Below, piece by piece: positions 49,683 through 60,314 of a stretch of DNA of 64,000 bases (positions are counted from its first letter, which is position 1; every line of letters begins with the position of its first letter). The stretch covers positions 333,761-397,760 of the forward strand of contig JAOSKE010000003.1 of the NCBI GenBank assembly GCA_027493775.1, read 5' to 3'. The notes under the pieces are model-generated. The model searched no databases. It was given only the letters and a program-made list of their open reading frames with translations, and was not told where the DNA came from. This DNA is from Kiritimatiellia bacterium (GTDB lineage Bacteria; Verrucomicrobiota; Kiritimatiellia; CAIVKH01). The position numbers and the translations under genes are program-made.

Positions 49683-50500
49683 ATGAATCAACTGGCCGAC
49701 GAGTTTCCGGTGCAACGGTTGGCCGAAGTCCTGAGCGTGTCGCGCACGAGCGTTTACCGATCCGCCGGCCCGGTCCTCGTGCCCAAGAAAACGCCGTGCT
49801 GACGCAGGCCATTGACCGGGTGTACCAGGAGCATCAACAGCGATACGGAAGTCCACGCATTTGCATCCAGCTTCGTGCCGAAGGCATGAGTTGCGGTGAA
49901 AATCGTGTGGCACGCCTGATGCGTGAAGCCGGTCTGTACGCGATCACCCCGCACCGCAAGGCGCCGCGAACCACCGAGAGTTCGCATGGTGGCCCGATTG
50001 CGCCCAACCTGCTCAAAAGCATGGAAATAACCCATGCCAATCAGGCGTGGGCCATGGATATCACCTATGTCCACTGCGGGCAGGGCTGGGTCTATTTGGC
50101 CGCCGCACTCGATCTGTATCTGCACAAAATCGTCGGTTGGCAACTCGGCGATCATATGGAAAGCAGCTTGGTTACCGATGCCTTGCAGATGGCCGCCCAA
50201 CGCCAAGGCTGGCCGACCGGCGTGGTGGTCCACTCCGATCGGGGTAGCCAATATGCCAGCGCGGCATTTATTCAACGGACGGAGGCCTTCGGATTCATTC
50301 GCAGCATGAGCGCCAGGGGAAACTGCTACGACAATGCCACCATGGAGAGCTTTTTCGGGGTGATCAAACGCGAAGAACTCAACCGGTGGGAAATGCCCGA
50401 TCTGGCCGCGGTTCGCTATCGCGTATTTGACTATATCGAAACGTACTACAATCGGCGCCGCATCCACACCGCGCTGGGAATGAGTCCAGCGGCCTTCTGA
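49683..50500 (+). CDS. IS3 OrfB (DDE integrase domain), copy 2, frame break
   Basis: The ATG at 49683 (after GGAGGTCGGCG) opens MNQLADEFPVQRLAEVLSVS. Near 49766-49768 (GCCGGCCCGG) one base is missing relative to copy 1, so the frame is lost until 49796, where MLTQAIDRVYQE resumes. The DDE residues (WAMDITYV, HSDRGSQY, MESFF) are intact. It is otherwise nearly identical to copy 1. Confidence 0.85.
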
Positions 50501-50510
50501 AAGGCAGTCG

Positions 50511-50741
50511 TTGCCCAAGACGCCTTCGGCGGAGTTTTCAGAGGCATCGCTTGCTCCCCAGGTCGGCAAGGAAAAGGCCGGGGAGATGACTCCCCGGCCC
50601 CGACCTGTGGTCGCAATATCCACGTATCCCTCGGCGAGTTGCTCTCCAGCAGAGCCCGCTTGCGTTTCCGTGGACACCCAATCCATCCAGCAAACTGACA
50701 TTGAAAACAACAACAAAAAGGAGTACCCCACCAACCGTTAG
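50511..50741 (+). CDS. Short ORF in the IS3 tail, copy 2
   Basis: 76 codons from TTG (MPKTPSAEFSEASLAPQVG), equal to the copy 1 ORF without the 10-residue insertion. It ends SIQQTDIENNNKKEYPTNR in both. Coding status is uncertain. Confidence 0.3.
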   Translation: MPKTPSAEFSEASLAPQVGKEKAGEMTPRPRPVVAISTYPSASCSPAEPACVSVDTQSIQQTDIENNNKKEYPTNR

Positions 50742-50774
50742 ACCCGACACTGTTCACAAATCGGGGGAAGCTCA

Positions 50775-52118
50775 GGGTGAATCTTTTTCGCGCAAAGGTA
50801 GGGCGCGAGCGTCCTCCATAGGCGGACAAGCAGAGCGCGCCGGGGATTTAATTTAACCACAAAAGGCACAAAACGTGCGGGGGATGGGCGCGGATTTTTA
50901 ACCACGAATGGACACGAATGGACGCGAATGGGGATTTGGGAAGGTAGGGCGCGACTGCCAGGCGCGCCGGGGATTGGGTGAAGATGTTGAGATCGGAGGG
51001 AATGAACCGATTAGGGTGCGTGTCGATTTATCGAAAAGGTTCAGGCCCGCCCGGCGGTCGGGCCCTACCTGGTTATTCGTGAGGGGTGAATCTTTTTCGC
51101 GCAAAGGTAGGGCGTGACTGCCAGGCGCGCCGCTCGGGATTGTGGGGGTTGCGACGGAAGGGGAATATCTCAATTCAGATACGTTTGGATTTGTCGTGAA
51201 GGTTCAGGCCGGCCTGGCAGTCCGGCCCTACCTGGTTATTCGTGAGGGGTGAATCTTTTTCGCGCAAAGGTAGGGCGTGACTGCCAGGCGCGCCGCTCGG
51301 GATTGTGGGGGTTGCGACGGAAGGGGAATATCTCAATTCAGATACGTTTGGATTTGTCGTGAAGGTTCAGGCCGGCCTGGCAGTCCGGCCCTACCTGGTT
51401 ATTCGTGAGGGGTGAATCTTTTTCGCGCAAAGGTAGGGCGCGACTGCCAGGCGCGCCGCTAGGGATTGTGGGGATCGCAACCGAAGGAAATAATCCTAAT
51501 TATGTGCGTGTGGGTTTGTCGAAAAGGTTTAGACCGTCCTCGGTCTACCCGCCTCTGGAGGGCAGGCCCGCCCAGCGGTCGGGCCCTACCCGGTTATTCG
51601 TGAGGCGTGAATCTTTTTTCGCGCAAAGGTAGGGCGCGACCGCTGGGCGCGCCGCAGGGGAGGATAATTTAACCACAAAAGACACAAAATGTGGGGCGCA
51701 GGGCGTGAGGAGTTTTTAACCACGGAATGCGCGGAAGGATGCGGTTGATGGGGGAGGAAGTTGATAAGTTGATGGGTTGATGAGGGGGTAGCACGATCTT
51801 GTCGCCATGATTCAGCCCGCGAAAGGAATCATGCAGGCCTTCATCGGCACGCCACCGCCCCAGGTCAACACGCCCCACCCCACCCTCTGCTCTGTTGTGC
51901 TATCACTTTCACGAGCCATGTCCCTATGAAATCGTAGGAATTCAGTAGCAAGGCTGAGCCGTTGAAAGCAATCGCGATGGGTCTTTCTCGGCATAAGCGA
52001 AAATGTGCAACGGCAAGACTTGACCCGAACTACTTTCGTCGTTTTCCAACTCCTTACGAAATGTCTTGCCTCAAGCCCTTGATTTCTGCTCGTATAGTAT
52101 TAGAGGAGTCGCCAGCCT
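50775..52118. repeat. REP/BIME array G, then leader of the T5SS gene
   Basis: BIME units with GTAG at about 50798, 50944, 51107, 51270 and 51433 (163 bp apart from 50944 on) continue to about 51640. Units at 51107 and 51270 have matched loop arms TGCCAGG/CCTGGCA. A TTTAACCACGAATGG repeat lies at 50894-50931 and a TTGATGGGTTGATGAG repeat near 51755-51790. From 51790 to 52118 I see no gene. The last 20 bp contain TAGAGGAG upstream of the next ATG. Confidence 0.75.
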
Positions 52119-55100
52119 ATGAAATCAGCGAAAACTACAGCCTCACGGGGAAGCGTGAGCGTCCGGGTCCGCCTCGTTTCACCCTGCGGGCAAGAATCCC
52201 GCGCTCCTTTTTGTGGCCATGCTGGCACTCACCGCGGTCTTCGTCCTCGCCCCGCCCGCCGCACGTGCCGAAACGGTGACGGCCTCCGGGCGATGTCACG
52301 CCGTTTCCCTCGCCGAATCCTCTCCCAAATGACTGGCTTGTTGGGGGGCCGCTCATCATCGGGGACACGGGCACGGGAAGTCTGCTGCTCGAGAACTACG
52401 TGGGCGTTTACAGCACGGTGGGGCGTATTGGGAACGAGGCGGGCAGCGACGGCACGCTCACGGTGAATTCTTCCTCCTATTGGGAGAGCAGCAGCGATCT
52501 TTTTATTGGGCGCGCCGGGGCGGGGAAGATGGTGGTTGGTACCTATGCCACCGTGGGCACCGTGGACACTTCGGTTGGCGATCAGGCGGGGAGTACGGGA
52601 ACGGTGGACATTGCCGGCTGGGGCTCATCTTGGGACAATACCGGCGACTTCTATGTCGGCCGGGGCGGCGCGGCCAGTCTCACGGTGGGCACTGTCGCGA
52701 GCTTGGAGACCCTGTCGCTCTACACCGCGATGAGCAACCTGCACGGCGTCGGCGACATTTATGCCAAAGGCGTGGTTTTGGACTTCAGCACACCGGGAGA
52801 CAAGCTCGTTTTTGATAGCACCCACCCAACCGACCAGACCCTGACCTTCGGCGGTGGCGGGAATTTGTATCTCGATATCAACGGCTCCGGCGCGTTGGGC
52901 GTGGGTTTTCGCGGCACGGGAGAAATGCAGATTAAAGACGCCGTCAAGGTGTCTTCCTCCGTGGGCTACCTCGGGATGATGGCGGGTTCCGATGCCATCG
53001 GGACGGTTACGGGAGCGGGTTCGGAATGGAATATCGCCACGGGGCTTTATGCCGGTCAGGAGGGTCGGGCGACCCTGTTCATTGGCAATGGCGGAAAGGT
53101 TTCATCGGCGTGGGGTTCGATTGATGCGGGCGTGGGCTTCTCAAGTTCGGTCAGTGTGATGGGTGCGGGCTCTGTCTGGGCCAATGTCAACCAGCTCGTG
53201 GTGGGCGAGAAAGGCCCGGCCAGATTGCAAGCGATGAATGGCGGGCGCGCTGAGAGTGCCACGGGAGTCATTGGCAGCCTCACCGACAGCTACGGGCAAG
53301 TCTTCATTCAGGGCACCAACTCGACCTGGACCATGACCGGCGATCTGAAGGTCGGCGTGGCGGGACAGGGCGACCTGCATGTGGAAAACGGCGGCGTGGT
53401 CTCGAATGCCGTGGGCTACTTGGGTGCGGTCGGCATGGGTGCGGGGAATGTGATCGTCACCGGTACGGGTTCACAGTGGAACAATAGCTCGGGTGTCTAC
53501 ATTGGCGATGCGGCCTATGGTCAACTCGATGTCATTGATGGCGGACGCGTCACCTCGGTCTTCGGCTCGATTGCGGATGAAACCACTGGACTGGGCCACG
53601 CCACCATTTCCGGCGCAAATGCCCTCTGGAGCAACTCCTCGTGGCTCGCGATTGGCGAGCGCGGCATCGGCACCCTTACTGTGCAAAATGGCGGACGCGT
53701 CGCAAGCGGCAGCGGCCTCATCGGCAACCAGGCCACCGGAAATGGCGCGGCAACCGTGAGCGGAACCAACTCCACATGGGCCGTGGCGGGCAGCCTCTAC
53801 GTCGGCAAAGACGGCACCGGCACCCTCCGAGTTACCAACGGTGGCAATGTCACCACCAAAACGCTCTACACTGCCATGACCAACTTGCAGGGGAATGGCA
53901 CCATTTCTGCCAACGGACTCGTCTTCGACACCACGGGGGAAATTGTCATAGACGGCTACGACAACAACACCTTTGGCAACGGCGGTGCCCTGCATCTCGA
54001 CATGGACGGCACCGGTGTTTTCGGAGCGGGCTATAAAGATTTTGGCTCCGCCCGCATCCGCTACGGCGCGGTGGTGCGCTCGACGGAAGGCTATCTCGGG
54101 CTGAATGCAGGTTCTCGCGGCTGGGTGGACCTCTCCGACGCAGGCACTGCATGGCTCGTCAGCGGCGACTTGCACGTCGGCAACAATGTCAATGGCGGAT
54201 ACAGCCAGCTTATGATCTGGAATGGAGCCAAGGTTTCCGCCACTTCCGTTTCGATTAACTCACAATCGAGCAACACCCCGAGTCAGGTGTCTGTGGATGG
54301 CACCCTCTCCGTGTGGACCAACTCGGGCACCCTCACTGTTGGGGAAAGCGGGCATGGAGCATTTAAAGTCTATGACGCCACGGCCACCAGCGGCGCGACC
54401 GTCCTCGGGAAAGGCACCAACAGCTCAGGTCTAGTCCTCGTGTATGGCTCGACAGGTCGGTGGGACATCAACGGTGCTCTCACCGTCGGTGAAAATGGCG
54501 CAGGCACTCTCACCATCCTTAACGGCGGCGCGGTGAACGCCACCGGTGCCCTCACTGCCAGTGCTCAAAGTTCGCTTCGCGTTGGCGCGGGGAGCAGCCT
54601 CACCGCCGCCAGTGCCACCACCGCAGGCAAACTTCTGCTGGATGGGGCACTCCAGTCCGACACGACAATTCAAAGCGGCGGGTCTGTGGGTGGAGACGGC
54701 ACCATCACCGGAAACCTGACCCTGCTCTCCGGCGCAACGTTCACCTTTTCCCCCACCAACACCCTCACCGTCACCGGCACCGTCGCCATGGACAGCAGCT
54801 TCGGAATCGCCAGCCTCCTCAATCTCACCAACGCCACCCCCGGAGGCACTTACACCCTCATTGACGGCACCAGCACCGACTTCGCCGCCCTCGGCCTGCA
54901 AAACTGGGGCTACGACAACCGCCAACAGATCAACGGCCAAGACAACCCTTACAAAGCCGCCTATTTCGAGCAAGGCAACCCTGGCCTTGTTTTGCAAGTC
55001 ATCGAGCCGGGCACGGACCCCAATACGGATAGCGATAGCGACGGCGCCAGCAACTACGACGAATATATTGCGGGTACTGACCCGACGAGTGAAGAGTCCG

Positions 55101-55336
55101 TGCTTCACGCCATCTCATTTGTCAGCTTGGAAGACGACGGTTCGCTTGAGTTGACCTGGCCCACAGCGACCGGCCGCATTTATACCATCGAACGCGCGAC
55201 CAACGTGTATGGTCCCTACACCGAGTATATGCAGAACGTGACCGCCACTCCGCCGATCAATGTGCTCAACTTTGCACCCGATTCCGGTCCGATGTACATC
55301 TATCGCATCCACGTCGAGTGGCCGGGAAGACCCTGA
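52119..55336 (+). CDS. Secreted T5SS/PEP-type beta-helix repeat protein, N-terminus frame-broken
   Basis: Start MKSAKTTASRGSV at 52119 (TAGAGGAG upstream). The hydrophobic signal (NPALLFVAMLALTAVFVLAP, ending ARAETVTASG) lies in a second frame, and the body (DWLVGGPLIIGDTGTGSLLL) in a third, so two single-base breaks lie between 52190 and 52340. From about 52340 the frame is open to 55336, about 1000 residues. It holds many copies of a repeat like GAGSVWANVNQLVVGEKG and GTLTVQNGGRVASGSGLIG (T5SS/PEP-associated repeat, TIGR04393-like), a strongly repetitive parallel beta-helix. The end has a thrombospondin type-3-like calcium motif (NTDSDSDGASNYDEYIAGTD) and an Fn3-like segment. No PEP-CTERM tail is visible. 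Confidence 0.8.
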
Positions 55337-57496
55337 TGCGCATGACGCATCCGCCTGCGTCATTGAGTTAGGTCTGTAGCGCCACCCCCAACGCGGGCCA
55401 AATTTCCAAGGCTTGGAAGTCTTGCACGAAACGACTTCCAAGGGTTGGAAAATAGGACAAACACATCCGCATTAGAAGGCCGGGTGCGCCCGTCCTCCAT
55501 AGGCGGGCAAGCAGAGCGGGCCGGGGGGATTTAATTTAACCACAAAAGGCACAAAAGGCACAAAATGGATGCCGTGGGTCGTGAAGATTTTTAACCACGG
55601 AAAGGCGCGGAAGGACGCGGAAAGGGATTGAAATAGAGGGAACCGGGTGTGTTCTTCTGTAGCCGCGGGCGCTGACCGCGGGGGAGGTGGTGAAAGGATT
55701 TTTAACCACAAAAAGCACAAAAAGCACAAAAGGTGGGCGCGGATTTTTAACCACGAATGGACACGAATGGACGCGAATGGGGATTTGGGAAGGTAGGGCG
55801 CGACTGCCAGGCGCGCCGGGGATTGGGTGAAGATGTTGAGATCGGAGGGAATGAACCGATTAGGGTGCGTGTCGATTTATCGAAAAGGTTCAGGCCCGCC
55901 CGGCGGTCGGGCCCTACCTGGTTATTCGTGAGGGGTGAATCTTTTTCGCGCAAAGGTAGGGCGCGACTGCCAGGCGCGCCGCTCGGGATTGTGGGGGTTG
56001 CGACGGAAGGGGAATATCTCAATTCAGATACGTTTGGATTTGTCGTGAAGGTTCAGGCCGGCCTGGCAGTCCGGCCCTACCTGGTTATTCGTGAGGGGTG
56101 AATCTTTTTCGCGCAAAGGTAGGGCGCGAGCGTCCTCCATAGGCGGACAAGCAGAGTGCGCCGGGGATTTAATTAATCCACAAAAGGCACAAAACGTGCG
56201 GGGGATGGGCGCGGATTTTTTAACCACGAATGGACACGAATGGACGCGAATGGGGATTTGGGAAGGTAGGGCGCGACTGCCAGGCGCGCCGGGGATTGGG
56301 TGAAGATGTTGAGATCGGAGGGAATGAACCGATTAGGGTGCGTGTCGATTTATCGAAAAGGTTCAGGCCCGCCCGGCGGTCGGCCCTACCTGGTTATTCG
56401 TGAGGGTGAATCTTTTTCGCGCAAAGGTAGGGCGCGACTGCCAGGCGCGCCGCTCGGGATTGTGGGGGTTGCGACGGAAGGGGAATATCTCAATTCAGAT
56501 ACGTTTGGATTTGTCGTGAAGGTTCAGGCCGGCCTGGCAGTCCGGCCCTACCTGGTTATTCGTGAGGGGTGAATCTTTTTCGCGCAAAGGTAGGGCGTGA
56601 CTGCCAGGCGCGCCGGGGATTGGGTGAAGATGTTGAGATCGGAGGGAATAAACCGATTAGGGTGCGTGTCGATTTATCGAAAAGGTTCAGGCCCGCCCGG
56701 CGGTCGATTCCTACCTGGTTATTCGTGAGGGGTGAATCTTTTTCGCGCAAAGGTAGGGCGTGACTGCCAGGCGCGCCGCTCGGGATTGTGGGGGTTGCGA
56801 CGGAAGGGGAATATCTCAATTCAGATACGTTTGGATTTGTCGTGAAGGTTCAGGCCGGCCTGGCAGTCCGGCCCTACCCGGTTATTCGTGAGGGGTGAAT
56901 CTTTTTCGCGCAAAGGTAGGGCGCGACTGCCAGGCGCGCCGGGGATTGGGTGAAGATGTTGAGATCGGGGGGAATGATTCAATTCCGGTGCGTGTCGATT
57001 TGTCGAAAAGGTTTAGACCGTCCTCGGTCTACCCGCCTACGGAGGGCAGGCCCGCCCGGCGGTCGGGCCCTACCTGGTTATTCGTGAGGGGTGAATCTTT
57101 TTCGCGCAAAGGTAGGGCGCGACTGCCAGGCGCGCCGCTCGGGATTGTGGGGGTTGCGACGGAAGGGAATATCTCAATTCAGATACGTTTGGATTTGTCG
57201 TGAAGGTTCAGGCCGGCCTGGCAGTCCGGCCCTACCTGGTTATTCGTGAGGGGTGAATCTTTTTCGCGCAAAGGTAGGGCGTGACTGCCAGGCGCGCCGG
57301 GGATTGGGTGAAGATTGTTGAGATCGGAGGGAATGAACCGATTAGGGTGCGTGTGGGTTTGTCGAAAAGGTTTCGGCCCGCCCGGCCTGTCCGCCGTAGC
57401 GTCTTCGCGAAGGAGGACGGTCGGGCCCTACCAGGTTATTCCTGAGGGGGGGTCATCCCCCGCCCTCAACGCGGGCTGGGGATTTTTCTTGATCTG
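55337..57496. repeat. REP/BIME array H and dispersed repeats
   Basis: About 2.1 kb without a gene. First a TTCCAAGG palindrome (55401-55452), then TTAACCACGAAAGG- and TTTAACCACAAAAGG-type repeats, a second-family REP (GTAG-CCGCGG-GCGCTGA at about 55659), TTTAACCACGAATGG repeats (55744-55781, 56214-56253), and a long BIME array from 55795 to 57432 with alternating spacers: a type with TCTCAATTCAGATACG and a type with GATGTTGAGATCGGAGG. The array ends with nested GTAGCGTCTTCGCGAAGG palindromes. Confidence 0.8.
55401..55452. repeat. TTCCAAGG palindromic element, intergenic copy
   Basis: Arms TTCCAAGGCTTGGAA and TTCCAAGGGTTGGAA separated by 18 bp, as in plsY and the SUMF1-type gene. Confidence 0.75.
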
Positions 57497-57511
57497 GTAC
57501 GTTTGTACTAT
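57497..57511 (+). promoter_or_regulatory. Possible LexA operator and -10
   Basis: GTAC-TTTG-like palindrome GTACGTTTGTAC (57497-57508) overlaps a -10-like TACTAT (57506-57511), 12 bp before the ATG of the LexA-like gene. The position fits autoregulation by the LexA-like protein. No well-known LexA box of another phylum is matched. Confidence 0.4.
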
Positions 57512-57523
57512 TACCTTTCCCCC

Positions 57524-58114
57524 ATGCCTCCTGTACTGGATATTTCGGCGAAGATTGCTGCGTTGCGAAAGTTTTTTCGACAACACAGTCGTCCTCCTTC
57601 TTATAGCGAGGCGCGGGTGTTGCTCGGCTACAAGTCGAATAGTCCTGTGCAGTCGCTGATGAAGCGCCTGGAGCAGTTGGGGTATGTGCTGCGGAGCGCG
57701 AACGGGCGGATTGCGTTCACGGGCAAGATTACGGGGGAAATCAAGTTGCTCGGCGCGGTGTCGGCGGGGTTCCCCTCGCCCGCCGAGGAGGAGATGGTTG
57801 ATCTGCTGAATCTGACGGACTTTCTCGTTCGGCGCAGGGAGGCGACGTATATCCTCAAGGTGGATGGGGATTCGATGATCGGGGCGCTGATCGGGCCGGG
57901 GGATTTATTGATTGTGGAACGGGGCAGGACGCCGAAGAGCGGGGACATTGTCGTGGCGGCGGTGGATGGGGATTGGACGGTGAAGTATTTCGAGAAGATC
58001 GGGCGCAATATCCGTCTCATTGCAGCGAATAAAAAATATCCACCGATTGTGCCGAGGCAGTCGCTGGAGATCGGCGGAATTGTTCGGGCAGTTATCCGGA
58101 AATATGGCGCGTAG
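57524..58114 (+). CDS. LexA/UmuD-like self-cleaving repressor
   Basis: 196 residues. The N-terminal winged-helix segment (LDISAKIAALRKFFRQHSRP, LGYKSNSPVQSLMKRLEQLG) is LexA-like. The peptidase S24 domain has cleavage site A81-G82, nucleophile S117 (VDGDSMIG) and general base K154 (WTVKYFEK). It would be cleaved when bound to RecA filaments, which would derepress the SOS operon it shares with the next gene (8-bp gap). The ATG at 57524 was chosen because an upstream ATG at 57503 lies inside the operator-like palindrome. A name as LexA or UmuD depends on homology not visible here. Confidence 0.85.
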   Translation: MPPVLDISAKIAALRKFFRQHSRPPSYSEARVLLGYKSNSPVQSLMKRLEQLGYVLRSANGRIAFTGKITGEIKLLGAVSAGFPSPAEEEMVDLLNLTDFLVRRREATYILKVDGDSMIGALIGPGDLLIVERGRTPKSGDIVVAAVDGDWTVKYFEKIGRNIRLIAANKKYPPIVPRQSLEIGGIVRAVIRKYGA

Positions 58115-58122
58115 GAGCTTCC

Positions 58123-59445
58123 ATGAATACGGCGCAGCCAGTCATGCTGGAAAGTTTTCCGCAGGCGATTCTCCATTTTGATGGCGACGCTTTTTTCACC
58201 TCGGTCGAGCAGTCTCTTCATCCGCAGTACCGCAACAAGCCGGTGGTGACGGGGGCGGAGCGCGGGATTATTGCCTGCGCATCGTACGAGGCGAAGCGGC
58301 TCGGAATTAAACGCGGCGTTGCGCTGCACGATGCGCGGCGGATGTGTCCGGGTTTGATTGTTTTGCCGTCGGACTATGAAACGTACTCGATGATGAGCAA
58401 GCGTCTGTATGAAATCGTGCGGCGCTGGACGCCGGTTGTGGAGGAGTGGTCCGTGGACGAGGGCTTCGCGGATTTGACGGGGATGCGGCGGCTTCATCGC
58501 TGCTCATACGAGCAGATGGGGCGCGATATTCAATGCACGATTGCGGCGGAGCTTGGACTGACGGTTTCCATTGGAATCAGTTTGTCGAAGGGGCTGGCAA
58601 AGCTCTGTTCAAAATTTCGAAAGCCCAATGGATTTACGGCGGTGCGCGGGCGGCACATTCATTTGCTTCTGCAGCTTCACAAGCTGAAGGATGTTTGGGG
58701 GTTCGGATCGAATACGGTGGCGTTCCTTGAGAAGCAGGGGCTGCGCACGGCGTACGATTTTATTATGCGTTCTGAACAGTGGGTGGCCTCGCGGATGAGC
58801 AAGACGCAGGTGGAGATTTGGCACGAGCTGCGGGGGCGCAGTGTGTATCCCGTCACGACGGAGGAGAAGACGGACTATGCGACGGTGAGCAAGTGCAAGA
58901 GTTTCACCGGGCCGAACGCGGACGTTAATTTTATCTGGGCGAAGTTGGTCAGAAATTTGGAATCCGCGTTCATCAAGTTGCGGCGGCATCGGCTCAAGGC
59001 AAAGCTGCTTACGGTCGGATTGCGGCTAAACGATTTTAGGCAGACGGGTGTGGAGGGGCGGTTGAATCGCGCGACTTCCGCGCCAGCGGAGGCGCTTCCA
59101 TTATTGCGCACACTGTTTGAGCGAATTTACGAGCCGGGCGCGGCGTATCGCGCGACGATGGTTTGTCTGGGAAAAATTTCGACAGATGCAACAGATCAGC
59201 TTGATCTCTTTGAGGATCGGTTGCGGATCGAGAAAATGGAGGCGTCGGCGCGGGTGGTGGATCGGGTCGCGGAGGTATTCGGGAAGCATAAATTGTCGCA
59301 AGGGTCTTCGCTGTTTTTGGATCAGCACGCGATCACCCCGCGCGACACGCTGCCGTGGCGGAAGCTCAACCTGCTCCCCGGCGAGACCGAGCGGCAGCGG
59401 GTGGGGATTCCGATGTTGGGAGGGCGCTGTAGCCGCGGGCGTTGA
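58123..59445 (+). CDS. Y-family translesion DNA polymerase (UmuC/DinB type)
   Basis: 440 residues. Palm metal ligands are D20 and D22 (LHFDGDAFFTSVEQ) and D112/E113 (WSVDEGFADLTG). The finger region YEAKRLGIKRGVALHDARRM, the thumb region (LTVSIGISLSKGLAKLCSKFRKPNG) and the little-finger domain all follow. It copies past DNA lesions with low fidelity. GTAGGAGCTTCC precedes the ATG, and the LexA-like gene lies 8 bp upstream, so the two form an operon like umuDC. The last six codons (GRCSRGR) and the stop lie inside a second-family REP palindrome (59429-59490), which may have replaced the original end. Confidence 0.92.
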   Translation: MNTAQPVMLESFPQAILHFDGDAFFTSVEQSLHPQYRNKPVVTGAERGIIACASYEAKRLGIKRGVALHDARRMCPGLIVLPSDYETYSMMSKRLYEIVRRWTPVVEEWSVDEGFADLTGMRRLHRCSYEQMGRDIQCTIAAELGLTVSIGISLSKGLAKLCSKFRKPNGFTAVRGRHIHLLLQLHKLKDVWGFGSNTVAFLEKQGLRTAYDFIMRSEQWVASRMSKTQVEIWHELRGRSVYPVTTEEKTDYATVSKCKSFTGPNADVNFIWAKLVRNLESAFIKLRRHRLKAKLLTVGLRLNDFRQTGVEGRLNRATSAPAEALPLLRTLFERIYEPGAAYRATMVCLGKISTDATDQLDLFEDRLRIEKMEASARVVDRVAEVFGKHKLSQGSSLFLDQHAITPRDTLPWRKLNLLPGETERQRVGIPMLGGRCSRGR

Positions 59446-59490
59446 CCGCGGAGATGGGGTTTTAAGACCGCCCTCAACGCGGGCGGCTAC
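59429..59490. repeat. Second-family REP pair overlapping the polymerase gene end
   Basis: GTAG-CCGCGG-GCGTTGA-CCGCGG (from 59429) with inverted GTAG-CCGCCC-GCGTTGA-GGGCGG (ending 59490). The polymerase stop codon TGA (59443-59445) falls in the loop of the first hairpin. Confidence 0.8.
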
Positions 59491-60314
59491 AGAAGAACAA
59501 AGATCAGGCGCGAAGGCTTGCTGTAGCCGCGGGCGGTGACCGCGGGGGAGGTGGTGAAAGGATTTTTAACCACAAAAAGCACAAAAAGCACAAAAGGTGG
59601 GCGCGGATTTTTAACCACGAATGGACACGAATGGACGCGAATTGGGATTTCTGAAGGTAGGGCGCGACCGCTGGGCGCGCCGCTCGGGATTGTGGGGGTT
59701 GGAACCGGAGGGGGAAATTCCAATTACGGGGCGTGGGGTTAGTCGAAAACGTTCCGGCCCGCCCGGCGGTCGGGCCTACCCGGTCATTCGTGTGGGGTGA
59801 ATCTTTTCGCGCAAAGGTAGGGCGCGACCGCTGGGCGCGCCGCTCGGGATTGTGGGGGTTGGAACCGGAGGGGGAAATTCCAATTACGGGGCGTGGGGTT
59901 AGTCGAAAACGTTCCGGCCCGCCCGGCGGTCGGGCCTACCCGGTCATTCGTGTGGGTGAATCTTTTCGCGCAAAGGTAGGGCGCGACCGCTGGGCGCGCC
60001 GCTCGGGGTGTGTGGGGTGGAACCGGAGGGGGAAATTCCAATTCCGGTGCGTGTGGATTTGTCGAAAAGGTTTCGGCCCGCCCGGCGGTCGGGCCCTACC
60101 TAAATCCCAATTCTGGTATGTGTGGGTTTGTCGGGAACATTCAGGCCCGCCCAGCGGTCGACCCCTACCTGGTTATTCGTGAGAGGGGTTGGTTCATCCA
60201 CCGCCCTCGGCGCGTCCGCCGTCGCCGAAGGCTATGGCGGGACGGGGGGCGGATACAGGGGCAGGGCGAGATGAAGCGTTTGATTTTTTCCGAAAGCAAA
60301 TTCGCGGTTCAGAT
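59446..60314. repeat. REP/BIME array I
   Basis: No gene. It holds a TTTAACCACGAATGG repeat (59608-59644), a second-family REP near 59522 and 60200, BIME units with GTAG at 59657, about 59818 and 59977 (about 160 bp apart) and a TCCGCCGTCGCC/GGCTATGGCGGGA palindrome near 60215-60240. The array ends just downstream of the tcdA stop codon, which lies on the other strand. Confidence 0.8.

Larger units (their letters stand above)
49292..50774 (+). mobile_element. IS3-family insertion sequence, copy 2
   Basis: 1483 bp, the same ends as copy 1 (TGAGCCTCCCCCGA ... TCGGGGGAAGCTCA) and a 3-bp target duplication GGG. Removing it restores the standard BIME linker (CGTGAGGGGTGAATC). It differs from copy 1 by scattered substitutions, by 1-base homopolymer differences and by lacking the 30-bp palindrome in the tail. 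Confidence 0.92.
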
